Below are positions 21,288 to 33,234 of a stretch of 64,000 nt of DNA, piece by piece. The position numbers and the translations under genes are program-made. The DNA is from Circinella minor (Eukaryota > Mucoromycota > Mucoromycetes > Mucorales > Lichtheimiaceae), in assembly GCA_016758965.1 (NCBI GenBank), contig JAEPRB010000033.1, positions 1 to 64,000 of the forward strand, given 5' to 3'. Numbering within the stretch: position 1 is the first letter of the stretch; each line of letters starts with the position of its first letter. The notes under the pieces were generated by a model, which saw nothing but the letters and a program-made list of their open reading frames with translations, made no database searches and had not been told where the DNA came from.

Positions 21288-22590
21288 TAGCTATAAAAGA
21301 AAACTAAAGCTGCCAGTAAAGATGTGCTGGCATTCATGTATTAAATAACTGGGGTGAAGTAAATACTTTTTCTTTTGTTTCTGGTTAACATGAAAAAACT
21401 CCATGCTGTTCACTGACTTCAGTTTTTTTTATGTAATTTTTTCTGATACGTAAATAAAGAACTCCATTTCTACAACGTTATTCGTTCTCTCGTTTGTGTC
21501 ACTTTTTCCAGTTAAATGCTTTTTTTGAGTCATTTCTTTCTCCTCCGCATCTTTACCACCCCCAAACCCAAATTTTGTCGGTAAAATCGAAACTTACTTC
21601 AATGAACTTCTTTCACGTTCATCGTGAATCCTTTTTTTTAAAAAAAAAAAAATTCTTAATATAAATCTAAGTTGTCAAATTGTCATCACAATTCTTTTTT
21701 TTTTTTTTTTTTTTTATAATTCATTCAAGTTTTTTTTTTAATTGTTCTACTTTATGAAAACTAAATATTATAAGAAATATCGACAACAACAACAGCGATT
21801 TCTAGTATTAAATAAACTTCGTTTTTTCTCTTTGATATCTATAATTAATAGAAGGAAGTTTTTTTTTTTTTTTTTTTCAAATAAAAAACTAATACTATGA
21901 GCTGAAATATAAGGATGAGTCGTAAAAAAACACTTTTGTTATTTTATAAGTAAAATAAATAAACAATCCATCAGGCGACAATATCAGCAGATTTAATTGT
22001 TATATGTCAATGTATCATTATATCCGAAACATTAGTTATTCCATTTATAATAAAATAAGTGATATTATCCATAAAGCTGACTGTACTTAAATGTAACCAC
22101 TTAAATGATAACCAGGGTGAAAGTAAACCTCCCTCACCCGGATTATTATAATAGCTAGTTTTGTGTTAATAGTTTTGGGCCGGTCTTCTTCTTCCCCCCA
22201 ATAAATAATCCCCTTATTTTTCATATACTGTATATAACTAAAAACTTCTTTTTGATAATAGTTATCATGGTGAAACGTTGTGCGGATGATAAGAGAGTCA
22301 TTGGATTATTTTTTTAACTATTTTATCAGAACCAAACATACACTTACACAAATATCAGCTGTAAAGATAGAAAGGCAGAGAAGGGGGGGCCGTTAAAAAA
22401 AATGATTAATAAAAAAAAAACCAACTAAAAGTCTAAATCCCGAAAAAGAAAAAAAAAGGCGCTAAATAAACCCAATTGTGTGGGTTACTGATACCAGAAA
22501 GGTATAAGTACTTCCGTTTCAACCAGTTTTTTTGGATTTTCTTTTTCTTCTTCTTTTTTCTTCTTTGGGCACTTTGGCCCCACTATAAAC

Positions 22591-23544
22591 ATGCTTCCAA
22601 CTACACCTCCATCACTCTCTACAACAACTACTACTACTACTACTACAAATACTCATAAACAAACTTATATTCCTCCAGGATTTATTGGTATGTTATTTAT
22701 TATCATTTTATTATTATTGTTATCATTTGTAAATAATGAAAGAAAAAAGAATATTATCTAACTATTTAATACATTTTTATATTCAAAAAAATGACATAAT
22801 AGATTTCGCTTCGTCTTCATTCGATGCTATTTTTTATCAACATGAACATCATTTTCAACCTTCGATAATTATACCAACGACGAATAATAAAGATAATAAT
22901 AACAATAACAATAATTCATCATCACCAAAAGTTCGTCGACGTGATAGTATGTTGCCAGACTTATTACCGTTTATTGAAATGATTACAGAAAAATGTAGTG
23001 TTGAACCAGTCCAGTTGATTATGGCACTAATCTATGTACAAAGATTTAGAGCATGCCTTCCATCAGGTAAACTTTATTTTATATTTTAATCTATTTTAAT
23101 ATTATATATTTCATAATAATGTAGTCACTCAATCCAAACAATCCCCTCATCTAAACAATAAACATTAATAAAATAGGTTATAAGGCGGAATCTGAAGCTG
23201 CTCATCGTATTTTTGCAGCAAGTCTGTTAGTTGCAAGCAAATATAGTGAGGACCATTATTTATCAACTAAAAATCTCGTGCGTGCTACTGGTGACGTATG
23301 GTCCATCAAGGAGATGACTCGAATGGAATTTGCATTATTACGTTTCTTGGATTGGAATTTATATATTGATTCAGATGAAATTGCAAGTTTCTTACGAGAG
23401 CTAAACTTTGACGCTTCTATTGTTTTAAGTCCACAAGAACAACTTTATTATGATACCACAACCATGTCTACTTTGGTTGTTCCCGAACTTTCTCCTTCTC
23501 CATCCACTTGTTCTTCTACACGTTCTGATGATACAACTTTGTAA
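22591..23544 (+). CDS. Pho80/Pcl-type cyclin
   Basis: Three exons, 22591-22687, 22803-23066 and 23177-23544; 242 aa. The N-terminus is Thr-rich (MLPTTPPSLSTTTTT) and an Asn run lies near residue 61. The cyclin fold covers about 80-195 and includes VQLIMALIYVQRF, HRIFAASLLVASKY and MEFALLRFLDWNL, the pattern of Pcl1/Pcl2/Pho80 cyclins that activate the Pho85 kinase. No destruction box was seen; the C-terminus is Ser/Thr/Pro-rich (PEST-like), as is usual for unstable G1 cyclins. The phosphate protein SYG1/XPR1 follows 459 bp downstream on the same strand. The exact subfamily (G1 cyclin or phosphate cyclin) is not resolved. Confidence 0.88.
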
Positions 23545-24003
23545 AATTTTTTCCTTTATTCTTTAATCACTCTCGCTGTATATATAAAACACACACACAC
23601 ACACATGTATCCGTCAAACGTATTCAGATATATATCCCTATTCATAATCTTTTCCCTTTTTATTTCTTTAGTTAGCTCTTTCCTTTTTATATCTCCTTTT
23701 TTTTTCTATTACATTTTGCTTGTAAATATAATAATTTTTTTTTCTTAAACTATTTTTTTTTTCTTTTGACGTTCCTGAAATTCTATTGGAAATAAAATTT
23801 ACCGGATCCGAATTTTTACGATTGTTATTAAAAAAAATTTAAGGATGTTATTAATTGTTTTTCCCGGTTAAAAAAAATAGTTATGTTTGCTTTTTCTATG
23901 AAATGAGATGATTTTTTTTTTCAAGTAATAATGAATAATATTTTTTTTTTTTTAATTTTGTACTCGGTCTCTTTTTTTAATTTTAATTTTAGTTTATTTG
24001 TCA
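23545..24003. other. Intergenic between cyclin and SYG1-like gene
   Basis: Contains an (AC)n run near 23591-23605 and T-rich tracts. TTTTAG at 23986-23991 may be the acceptor of a 5'UTR intron just before the SYG1-like ATG. No gene seen. Confidence 0.5.
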
Positions 24004-25488
24004 ATGCCATTTGCAGCCTATCTGGAAAAAGTCAGTATTCCAGAATGGCGTAAGGCCTATATTGATTATAAAAGTCTTTGTGCAATACTTGAAATAATTC
24101 AAAAGGTATAAGAATAATAATAAAAAATCTATATACCTTTAATGGTAGTATAACTGAATTTCTTATTGTTTTCTTTTTATATATAGAAACGTTTTTCTTC
24201 TTCTACTTCAAAACTTGATAGCAGTAATCAAAACAATCATTTAAATGATGAACAATTATTGTATCAATCACCATCTTCTTTTATTAGAAGTCCTATAAGT
24301 TCACGATATTCACATCATTCTTCTAATCGATTATCAGAAACAGCTGCTAGTCGTGCATTGACAAATACTATTGAACAGGAACGTTCTCAACTCGATGAAC
24401 ATGATAGATTAGGTATACTTGAGAATTTTATTAACACATATAAATATATAAGCAATAGGTTTCTATGATACACTCTTATGTTAACATTACCTTGACAACA
24501 ACAATTACATTAATATATCTCTAGATCTTGGGGCGTTTTATAATACCATCAGCCATGCACCAAAAGATGAACGGTTATTCTTTTTCAAACTAGATGAACA
24601 ATTAGATCGAATATCACGATTTTATAATGGTAATAATAATAATATGTACTACGTAGAAAAAAAGAAGATACAAACAAGGAGTAGTGGGAGGGTAAAAGAG
24701 TCAAAGTATATATGCTATATACATCTACTGTTAACCAGATAATGGATTATTGATCTAATACCCCATGTATATTACCATTATGATTATTATTATTTTAAAA
24801 ACCATGATTAGAACGAGAAAATGAAGTGAAATCCAAAATGGATGCACTAAAAATTCAAATGGATCTTGTGGCTGATTATGGTCGTCTTCTTATAGAAGAA
24901 CAACAACAACGAGAAAATAATTTGACTCAGGAAGGAGAAGAAAATCCAAATCATCATTATACACCTTCTCGTTGGTTTCATAAATTAAATCCCTTCTATT
25001 GGTTTAAAAAAACACGACAGGCTACTTTCAATAATAATACAAATGATAATAGTGTAATATCAGCACCACCACCACCACAACAACAACGACAGCGTTTGAC
25101 GATTTCCAATATTGATTTTTCAGCGATACCCCTTCAATATGCTAAAAATGATAAGCTTAGTTATCAAGTAGCTCGTGGACGATTAAAACGAGCTGTTGCG
25201 GAATTTTACCGTAACCTAGAACTTTTACAATCATACAAGGTAAAAAAAAGTAGTACATATATATATATTATTTCGGCATGATTGTATATATACATTTTAT
25301 TCTTACTGACTATATATATACATATTTGGTAATTATAGGAAATAAACATGGTAGGATTCCAATCTATTCTAAAAAAATTCGATAGGGTAAATATTATCAT
25401 CAAAATATCATATTATGACTTAAATTGTCTATGTTAATTAATATAGACACTGAGAACATGTAGACATTTACTAACCATTCGTATATAC

Positions 25489-25523
<35 letters not shown>

Positions 25524-28118
25524 TCGCAGGATGGCAAGCAAAGAAACAATACATGGAAAAAGTTAAAAAATATCATTGGGCATCTTCTCAAGATTTGGAA
25601 AAAATGATGGAAGATACCATTGTTATATTTGCAGATGAATTTGCAAATAATAACAGAGTAAAAAGTGCACGTTCTTTAAAAACAAGTCGTGAACAAAAGG
25701 TAAAATATTATGACTATCTTTTTCTGTTGTTGTTTATGCGAATATGTTATGAAATGTTGTCTAATACAATAATGTATATATTTGTTTGTGTGACGATTTT
25801 TTTGGTATTTAGAGTTTTACAGCAGCATCATGGCGTGTGGGTTTTTATTTTGGTGCTGCATTAATTTTACTTTTGTTTGATATTAATCTAGGTAAATATT
25901 TATTTACTTATAATATGCGCACATAATACATATTCATGTTATATAATGAAAAATAAAGGACTCATTTCCCTTGGTTATATATTAATATAGTGTTAGATCC
26001 TGGAGCCGTTGATCATGTATCCTATATTCACACACATTTACAAATATATGCATGTTTCTCAGTTCCTATTCTTTTTGCTCTTGGTGTTTCAATTAATATG
26101 ATGGTTTGGACTCGATCTAAAGTCAATTATAAATTTATATTTGAATTAGATCCCAAAGATAATTTGGATTATCATCAGTTTGCGGAGGTTAGTAACAGAT
26201 TCAACTTTTCTTCTCGTCATATAATAATTTTTTTTTTTACACAACTTGAATATATGTATGTATATATTTATTAATGCTAATGTGGTAATCTATTAATTGC
26301 GGTATATATATATAGCTTCCATGTTTTATGCTTTTATTATTAACTACATTTATGTTTCTTGATTTTTCAAATATTTTGGATCCATGGTTAACATCAAATC
26401 AATGTCCAATGACACTATTTATTATCTTATTGACTATGTTGTTATGTCCTTTTAATATATTATATCGATCTGCTCGTAGGTGGCTTTGTCGCTCATTGGT
26501 AAGTATAAATAGAATGAAAAAAAAAGTACGTAATAATTTCAAAACACTAAAATCTATATTTCTATTCATCTAGGGCCGAATCATTTTCAGTTATTTCTTT
26601 CCTGTTGAATTTCGAGACTTTTTTATAGCTGATGAATTAAATAGTTTATCTTATTCATTTTGGACATTATCCTATTTATTCTGTGCTTATACTTGGAATT
26701 GGACGGGCCTTGGTAATATATACATACTATTTATTTTATATATACGTAAGCTTATTTGATATTCATTTTATTATATATTTTTACATATAGAATCCGATTA
26801 TCGTTGCCATGTTACCCATATGTGGATTACTCCCTTTTTAGCAACTTTAGCACCATGGTGGCGATTTTTACAATGTATTCGTCGATATCAAGATTCTTCT
26901 GAACGAGTTCATTTGATAAATGCTGCAAAATATACCAGTACAATTGTAGCAACATTTGCTACAGGATTGCGTCGTATTCATCGTAAATATATATATATAT
27001 AAAACAATAATTATTTTTTACTAATATCCTTATTACTGTAATTTTTTCAAAATTTATATTTATATATAGCTTCTCCGGGTACAGATATGCTTTGGATTCT
27101 TGCATCTATGATTAATTCTTCCTATACTTCCATTTGGGATATCAAAATGGACTGGGGATTATTACAACCGTCAAGTCGACATTTTTTATTACGTGATGAT
27201 CTTGTGTTTTATAAATGGGTAAAGTATTTATTATTTTTCTCTCTCTGTATATGTTTGTATATATATACAAAGCTAATTTTATATACATATATAATATAAA
27301 AGATATATTATGTAGCAGCACCTTTGAATGTTATGCTACGATTTGCATGGGCTATTAATACAGCTAGTCTTACACTTCATAGTGATGTGATTGGTTACTT
27401 TACTGCTTTAATAGAAGCTTATCGACGTATTCAATGGAATTTCTTTCGACTAGAAAATGAACATTTTAATAACTGTGCCGACTACCGAGCTATTAATGAA
27501 ATACCTCTTCCATTTGCAATGACTACTACCCTGGAAGGTGATGTAGAGAATGGAAAACCATATAATCGTAGAATTCGATTATTTACAAGTAGTGATGAAG
27601 AAGAACCTGTAGAACAAGAAGCACGAGGAGCAGGAGAAACTAGAATATTAATAGACCAAGAACTTAATGAACCTACTCCTACGGATGGTCGAAGAAGATC
27701 TACTGAAGAGCAAGTATTACCAGAGCAAGAAAGAGAACCACAACAAGAACAAGAAGAGGAAAGTTCACAGGATACCACTAGCATCGCAGCAATAAAAGCA
27801 CATTATCAACGTCGACCTTCTTCGTTATTAACGGGACCTCAAAGATCATTCAGTGTTTCGGGTCGAAGTACAAGAATACCAAAAAGGTTACAACATCAAC
27901 AAATGCAACGACAATATACATGGGCCCATGCGATTAATTCTACAACACCTACAAGTTCCGGTTCATTTTATGGACGGCGTGACTTTGAAGGAAAACGAGA
28001 ACAAGATAAAGTACAAGAACAAGATGAGAATGGTACACTATCCTCTTCTCTAGATGGAAAACGATTACATGAACAAGAAGACGACGACGACGACAATGAT
28101 GAAGAAGAAGAATTATAA
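24004..28118 (+). CDS. SPX-EXS phosphate exporter, SYG1/XPR1 family
   Basis: Thirteen exons: 24004-24105, 24187-24412, 24525-24629, 24812-25239, 25339-25386, 25523-25699, 25813-25891, 25991-26187, 26316-26498, 26574-26712, 26791-26982, 27070-27218, 27303-28118; 946 aa. The N-terminal SPX domain (about 1-330) opens MPFAAYLEKVSIPEWRKAY and ends with the basic helix FQSILKKFDR; SPX domains sense inositol pyrophosphates. Several membrane segments follow, then an EXS domain with ESDYRCHVTHMWITPFLA and the signature NFFRLENEHFNNC. The family exports phosphate (human XPR1) or relates to phosphate signalling (yeast SYG1). The C-terminal ~200 residues are hydrophilic and Gln/Glu/Asp-rich. The intron before exon 6 has an A-homopolymer acceptor. 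Confidence 0.95.
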
Positions 28119-28245
28119 AAAAGAAAAGAAATTTACCTACTTTTATTATTATAGACCCTTTTTATTTTTATTTTGTAAAATTGTGCGAATATTAGTTGCA
28201 CACAGTTGTTGAAAAATAAAAAAAAGATATCCATACTACTACGTA

Positions 28246-28418
28246 CAGTTAAACCCCGTTTTTTGCACAGGTGGGATTTGACTTGGAAGTAGTGCAAAAA
28301 CCGGGGGTGTGCAAAAAGTGAGGTCGAAAACATAGTAAAATCAAAGTGGATTTTTCCTAAAAGGTGTGGAAAAAGAGGGGTTGTGCAAAAAACGGGGGTG
28401 CAAAAAACGGGGTTACTG
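28246..28418. mobile_element. 173-bp MITE with pogo/Tigger-like terminal repeats
   Basis: Left terminal repeat at 28246-28268 (CAGTTAAACCCCG then TTTTTTGCAC) and right terminal repeat at 28398-28418 (its complement, lacking two bases), flanked by TA at 28244-28245 and 28419-28420. The inner part has more GTGCAAAAA and CGGGG repeats in both orientations. There is no coding capacity. The TA duplication and the CAGT-AACCCCGTTTTTTGCAC end fit a Tc1/mariner-pogo group MITE. It sits 127 bp after the SYG1-like stop codon. Confidence 0.85.
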
Positions 28419-28569
28419 TAAAAACTATTTTTCACAGTCTCGCTGTTAAACTGCTAGTATAGAAACGCGTGTGTATTTTTTTTAACTAACGTTTTCCAAT
28501 AAGCAATATTTAATTATAGCCTGATCTTACAAGCCGTTCATTTAATCATTGATAAAGAAGAACAAAGGG

Positions 28570-29850
28570 GAGGGAGTAAAGACTATTGAAGCAGATGAAT
28601 TGTTACCCCGGACATATAAAACTTATCTATATTGGACAACAAAACATCCATCACTGAATGATTATACATCCAATAGACACCAACTTTTCAAAGCTCACTA
28701 TAGAATTACGCTTGCTAACGTTTAACATCTTGGTTATTATGAGAAGAATATATTGGCAGTCAGACTCATGGTGACATTCCAGTAGAAGCACAAGTTGTTA
28801 CTGTACTCTGGCGTTTTTTCCAGTTCGACTTATGGATTTTGATCGAGTTATGGAAAAAACACTTGGTATATAACTTAGGGATTCTACTACAATTTCACAA
28901 ATCGGTTTATAAAATCAATGTCACGAATTAGGGAAAGCGTGATAACTTGGCCTGTGCACGACACACGATGTTATCTCCCAAATGTAGAAGGTTTCGTGAG
29001 CAAGGGAACGTCCATTGAACCGCGACTCTCTCGTGTCATTGAGGCAATGGATGGGAAGCTGATAAACATTCAAAAACCCAGCAGACATGGTAATCTTTAT
29101 GTCGACCGCAAAAATCATGCATCATTTAGTTTACTTGGAGTATGTAATTCTATTACGCGGTTCATATGGATGATATGCTTCTGCAGGCGGTGTCCATGCT
29201 TGTCGGGCATTCCGGTCAAGCATGTGTCCATAAAATACATAGGTTATTGCAGGTAATTACGCTCGTCTAGTTTTTTTTGTACATATAAGAATTAAAGCAT
29301 TCAATTATGTTTATCTTTATAAAATTCTGCTTATCCTATATTATCTATTGTCATATCCCTCCTTTTGAATGATCCAACAAACTTGGTTTAAAACGATTTA
29401 CATAACAAAATACATTCTCGTACAAGAATTGTAATTGAACATGCCTTTGGATCGCTAGTCAGTCGTTGACGCACACTATGAAAGCATCTTTATATGCTTG
29501 ATATTGTACGAATAACTGAATCTATTCACGCATGCTGTGTTTTTACACAACATATGCCTTGATGTTAGTGAGATCGGAGCAGTAGATGACGATAATAATC
29601 TTAGGCATTATAACGATTTTTTAGAAGCAGACACGCGACTACCTATTCTTATGCTCAATGTAGTTAATCAAGTGTAGAGTAGTGAGCGTGAGGAAAACGA
29701 AACAGAATTCCCAGTCGTCCGTGCTGCCAATAATAGATTTGATCTACATGTCAATCGGTATTTGAACCAACTTAAGAAGAGGGTCAGAATGTACTACGTC
29801 GACTATTAGAAGAAATGGTTCCGCAGCATTTTTTGGCACCGGGATCCGCT
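28570..29850 (+). pseudogene. PIF/Harbinger transposase pseudogene
   Basis: Recognisable pieces in order, in shifting frames: GDIPVEAQVVTVLWRFF (28772-28822 area), then RVIEAMDGKLINIQKPSRH with NLYVDRKNHASF (29030-29115), carrying the first catalytic Asp; GGVHACRAFRSS near 29190, where the expected second Asp of VHDxRxF has become Ala; and RTRIVIEHAFGSL near 29420, with the final Glu, followed by ESIHACCVF. Stops and frameshifts break the gene throughout, so it cannot encode active transposase. It converges with the intact Myb-like ORF at 30178-31212. Terminal repeats were not found. Confidence 0.82.
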
Positions 29851-30177
29851 GGATCAAAGTCTCTCAGGTCATGGCCAAGAAAGAAAAGATGAAGTAGGAG
29901 GGAGAGAATGAAGAGCAATAGTACGAATTACCAATCAACTAGAGCAACATATACTGTATTTGACTACACACATATATACAACCGATCTTTTTTATTTTTT
30001 GTTATTCATTTTTTTTTCGAACAATCCAATAAACACTATCCGTAATATATCATTGGTGCTACTACTGTGAAGAAATTATCATCTATGTAGAAACAGAAGT
30101 AGCCACTGTATTATCATATAACAAGGTCAAATAGTGCATTCAAATTTGATAGCTATTAAATACACATAGTAGCATAT

Positions 30178-31212
30178 TTATTCATCTCTATCACTGTTAT
30201 TATTATTATTATTATTATTATTAATATTATTAATATTAGTACTAGGGTCTAATTTATATTGCTCAACATGACGTTCAGTAATAGCAAGCAGTCGGCGCAT
30301 AATGGATAAGTGTTCTTCATGTCGCTTATTTCGACTACGTCGTTCTTCTTCTCGATACGACATCCGTTCTAAACGATATTCTTCTTGACGTTGACGAATG
30401 TTTCGTTCAAAGGTAGCATAATCTTCTGTTCTTCTTTTTCTATCTTCTTCAAGAACAGTTCGGAACTTTTGGAAGAATCGGGATGACTCTGCGCGTGAGA
30501 ACTCCCAAAATCTAGTATTCCATTCATAATCTCTTTCCTCTTCCCCATCTCTAGCTTCTTCTTCTTCTCCTTCTTCTTCTTCTGCTGTTTCTTTACTATT
30601 ATCATCAATCGGAGGAGAATCACGATTATAATAAAAATGAGCGCCTGTTGCTCCCCTATCCATTGATTCGATAATTACACGTGGATTGATGGAGGAATCA
30701 TCTCGTGTTATCTTGTCTATTTCATCATAAAACTCCCAAACACGTTGACCTCTTGAATCCCCAACCCCAACAATACCAACGTGCTGCTTGATCTGTAAAT
30801 ATGTATCGACCATTAAGTTCCATTGCCTATGCACCTCTTTAGCAGTCATTTTTTCAAGAAAAGCTTTAACATCATCCGTTCCAACCCTATTGCCCTGATT
30901 ATTATTTTGGACGGCTTGTTTCAGTTTCTCTGTAAAACGCGTCCATGTTGCCACTCCATCATCTTGTTCAATACTCATGTAATTGGCTTTTATTATAGCT
31001 AAAAACTGACGAACGGTTTCTGAACTCCAGGAAAGAATATTATTTTCTGACACGGACGAGGAATTGTCATTAGTAGAGACAGTAGTACTGAGACAGTCCT
31101 CGCCATTCTCAACATTATTAGACAGGATGGTACTTGATTGCTCGGATGTCTCATTTAACTTGAATGCGCTCATTCCTTTATAAACATTTTCGGGATTTGT
31201 TGGACGTGGCAT
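30178..31212 (-). CDS. Myb/SANT-like protein of the PIF/Harbinger element
   Basis: Single open frame of 344 aa, uninterrupted. Residues 62-172 form a Myb/SANT-like domain starting SWSSETVRQFLAII, with RQWNLMVDTYLQIK in the second half. An acidic run (EEEEGEEEEARDGEE) lies near 211-226, and an Arg/Glu-rich coiled coil covers about 240-325. The protein ends in Asn repeats. PIF/Harbinger elements carry a second gene of this type, which helps the transposase reach the nucleus and bind the element ends. The partner transposase next to it is dead, so this ORF is either young or retained for another role. Confidence 0.8.
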   Translation of the reverse strand: MPRPTNPENVYKGMSAFKLNETSEQSSTILSNNVENGEDCLSTTVSTNDNSSSVSENNILSWSSETVRQFLAIIKANYMSIEQDDGVATWTRFTEKLKQAVQNNNQGNRVGTDDVKAFLEKMTAKEVHRQWNLMVDTYLQIKQHVGIVGVGDSRGQRVWEFYDEIDKITRDDSSINPRVIIESMDRGATGAHFYYNRDSPPIDDNSKETAEEEEGEEEEARDGEEERDYEWNTRFWEFSRAESSRFFQKFRTVLEEDRKRRTEDYATFERNIRQRQEEYRLERMSYREEERRSRNKRHEEHLSIMRRLLAITERHVEQYKLDPSTNINNINNNNNNNNNSDRDE

Positions 31213-31423
31213 TTTTAAATAAGTTGTGAAAATTAAAAAAAAAAAAAGTTGTGTGGTATACCAATATTACAAGTGACAGAGTATAAAGGGGGGGGGTTCT
31301 GTTAGTATTCCAAAACAAGAAATACAAATTTGGGGGATCTAATTTTTTTATTTGTGGCATTGATAGGTATTAACCCCCCGATCTTCTTTATCTTTTTTAA
31401 TTGTTTGTATATGTAGTAGTATT

Positions 31424-32302
31424 ATGCTAATAACTTTGGTTCGACAGTAAGTTCTTCTTAAAAAAAATCATATAACATATAAACTGTTATTTGTTGTTTA
31501 AAATTTTTTATAAATCAAATGACATGAACTTGTTTTTTTTTTTTTTGGGTAGTGGTGAAAGCATTGGTAACATAATGCAACAATGGCAAGGAATTACTGA
31601 TGGGCCGTAAGTTGTTTGTTTTTTTTTTCTGTTAAAGAATTAAAGCACATATGTGACTAAAAAAAAGTTTCATTGATAGATTAACAGAAAAAGGGATTTT
31701 ACAAGCTAAATTAGTTTCTCAAGCATTATCCAACTATAAAGTAACTTATATATTTAATTAAGAGAGAAAGAGAGAGAAAAAAAGATAGAGCTAATAAGAT
31801 AAAATAGTTTTCAACTATTTTTTCTAGTCCATTAAGTCGTGCATTTGATACTGCCAAAATAATTCAAAAAGGATTATCAACATCTTATCCACCTGAAATT
31901 ATTATTAATCCAGTTTTTATTGAATTGAATATGGGATCTATGGAACAAGTATCATGGAATGTACCATTTCAAATTCATACTCGAGATACATGTTTTCCAA
32001 AAGGTGGTGAATCATTAAATGATGTTTTAAAAAGAGCATTATTATCACTTGATTTATTATTATACTCGAATAATAATATAAAGATGAATGATATAAAAGA
32101 AGAAGAAGAACATATATTATTAGTATCTCATGGTATGTTTTTAACTGAATTAATTCATGCATTATGTATTCATTATAATTATCAATGGATTGATTTAACT
32201 TGGTCCAATACAGGAATTACTACAATAGAAATAAAACAACAACAAGAAGAAGAAGAAAAGATAGAATTTAAATGTATTAATAATATACAACATCTTTTAT
32301 AA
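31424..32302 (+). CDS. Histidine phosphatase (phosphoglycerate mutase-like) family protein
   Basis: Four exons: 31424-31446, 31553-31606, 31680-31740, 31808-32302; 210 aa. Splicing recreates the catalytic motif LVRHGES (Arg7, His8) across intron 1, then DGPLTEKG, and IFSSPLSRAFDTAK, with the second conserved Arg, then an acid pair region ELNMGSMEQ and LVSHGM (His154). All core residues of the branch-1 histidine phosphatase fold are present. The substrate cannot be told from sequence. The stop codon is 13 bp from the stop of the convergent FYV7-like gene. Confidence 0.9.
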
Positions 32303-32315
32303 ATTATTATTATTA

Positions 32316-33234
32316 TTATGCATTCATTTGTTTTTGTATTTTTTCTAATAAACAATCCATTTGTTGAGCCATTTTAGGTTGACCTTTACTATTTTTTGCT
32401 AACATTTGACTTCTTTCTCTCCTACGTTTACTATAATATTTTTGTCTTTCTTTTGCTTGTTGTGCAAAATCTTTATCTCTTTTTTCTCTTTGTTCTTGTG
32501 TTAATTTCCTTGATTTATTACGATCTTCAATTTGTGATTTAAATGGATTAGGTTTATATCTAATAAAAAACCATATTAATTATTTCAATCCAATTATACT
32601 TTAATTTCATATCCATTGAAAACTTACTGTTTTGGTTCATTATCTATTATTTTACGTTTCTTTTTAGATCCTTCTTCTGCTTCATCCTCCTCATCTTTAT
32701 CTTCCTCTTCCTCTTCTTCTTCTTCTTCTGAAGATGATGCTTCATCCAAATAATATACTTTATCTTGTTCTTTTTCTTCTTCAAAAGCTGACTTGGTATT
32801 ATTATTATTATTTCCAGAATCATAAGCTACAACATTACCATCGTCATCGATCGTTTTTTCACCAAAGATCTATATAAAGTTTAATTACGTTTATATATAC
32901 TTTTGTTAACAAATAATATTAATAATAATAATGCAAGTCAATTTAAATTTACCTCTTTAACATAATCGGGGGTATCGTCTTGTGGATTTTCTTTTTCTAT
33001 TGATTTATAATATTGTTTTTTGACTGTTGCTTTATGAATCAATTCATGCTTGCGTTTTCGAACTATGTTATTTATTATTATTAGTATTAGTATTGTTCAA
33101 TGAGAGAAGAAACGTTTAATTTAATTTATAATTAATATTATAGTCATTTCAAATAATATATGTATACCTTTTCGTTCTAATGGATTTAATGGACGAACTT
33201 TTCCTCCTCTTTTACTAAAACTTTTTGGTGGCAT
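32316..33234 (-). CDS. rRNA-processing protein, Fyv7 family
   Basis: Four exons: 33234-33168, 33062-32953, 32869-32628, 32559-32316; 220 aa. The N-terminus is basic (MPPKSFSKRGGKVRPLNP) and is followed by RKRKHELIHKATVKKQYYK. The middle is a Glu/Asp-rich run of about 40 residues. The C-terminus has KERQKYYSKRRRERSQ and then SKGQPKMAQQMDCLLEKIQK, which matches the end of yeast Fyv7 (TGQPLMGPKIEDLLDKIK). Fyv7 is a nucleolar factor in 35S pre-rRNA processing for the small subunit. Confidence 0.85.

Larger units (their letters stand above)
16089..22590. other. Gene-poor transposon graveyard
   Basis: About 6.5 kb with no intact gene. It contains a spliced minus-strand pseudogene (about 16500-17200) and the Fanzor relic (19920-21287). 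Between 17250 and 19900 there are only short frames (for example 17707-18022 plus strand and 18847-19047), with higher GC at 17500-18080 than around them, suggesting other old insertions. From 21290 to 22590 I see only A/T-rich sequence and homopolymers. Confidence 0.6.

Noticed and set aside
25523..25530. Alternative acceptor GCAG at 25527-25529 for SYG1 exon 6
   Set aside because: Would shift the frame; the acceptor at the end of the A run restores KFDR-IAGW of the SPX domain.
28440..31400. Terminal inverted repeats and target duplication of the Harbinger element
   Set aside because: No matching pair could be found by eye around the transposase and Myb-like ORF, so element borders are left open.
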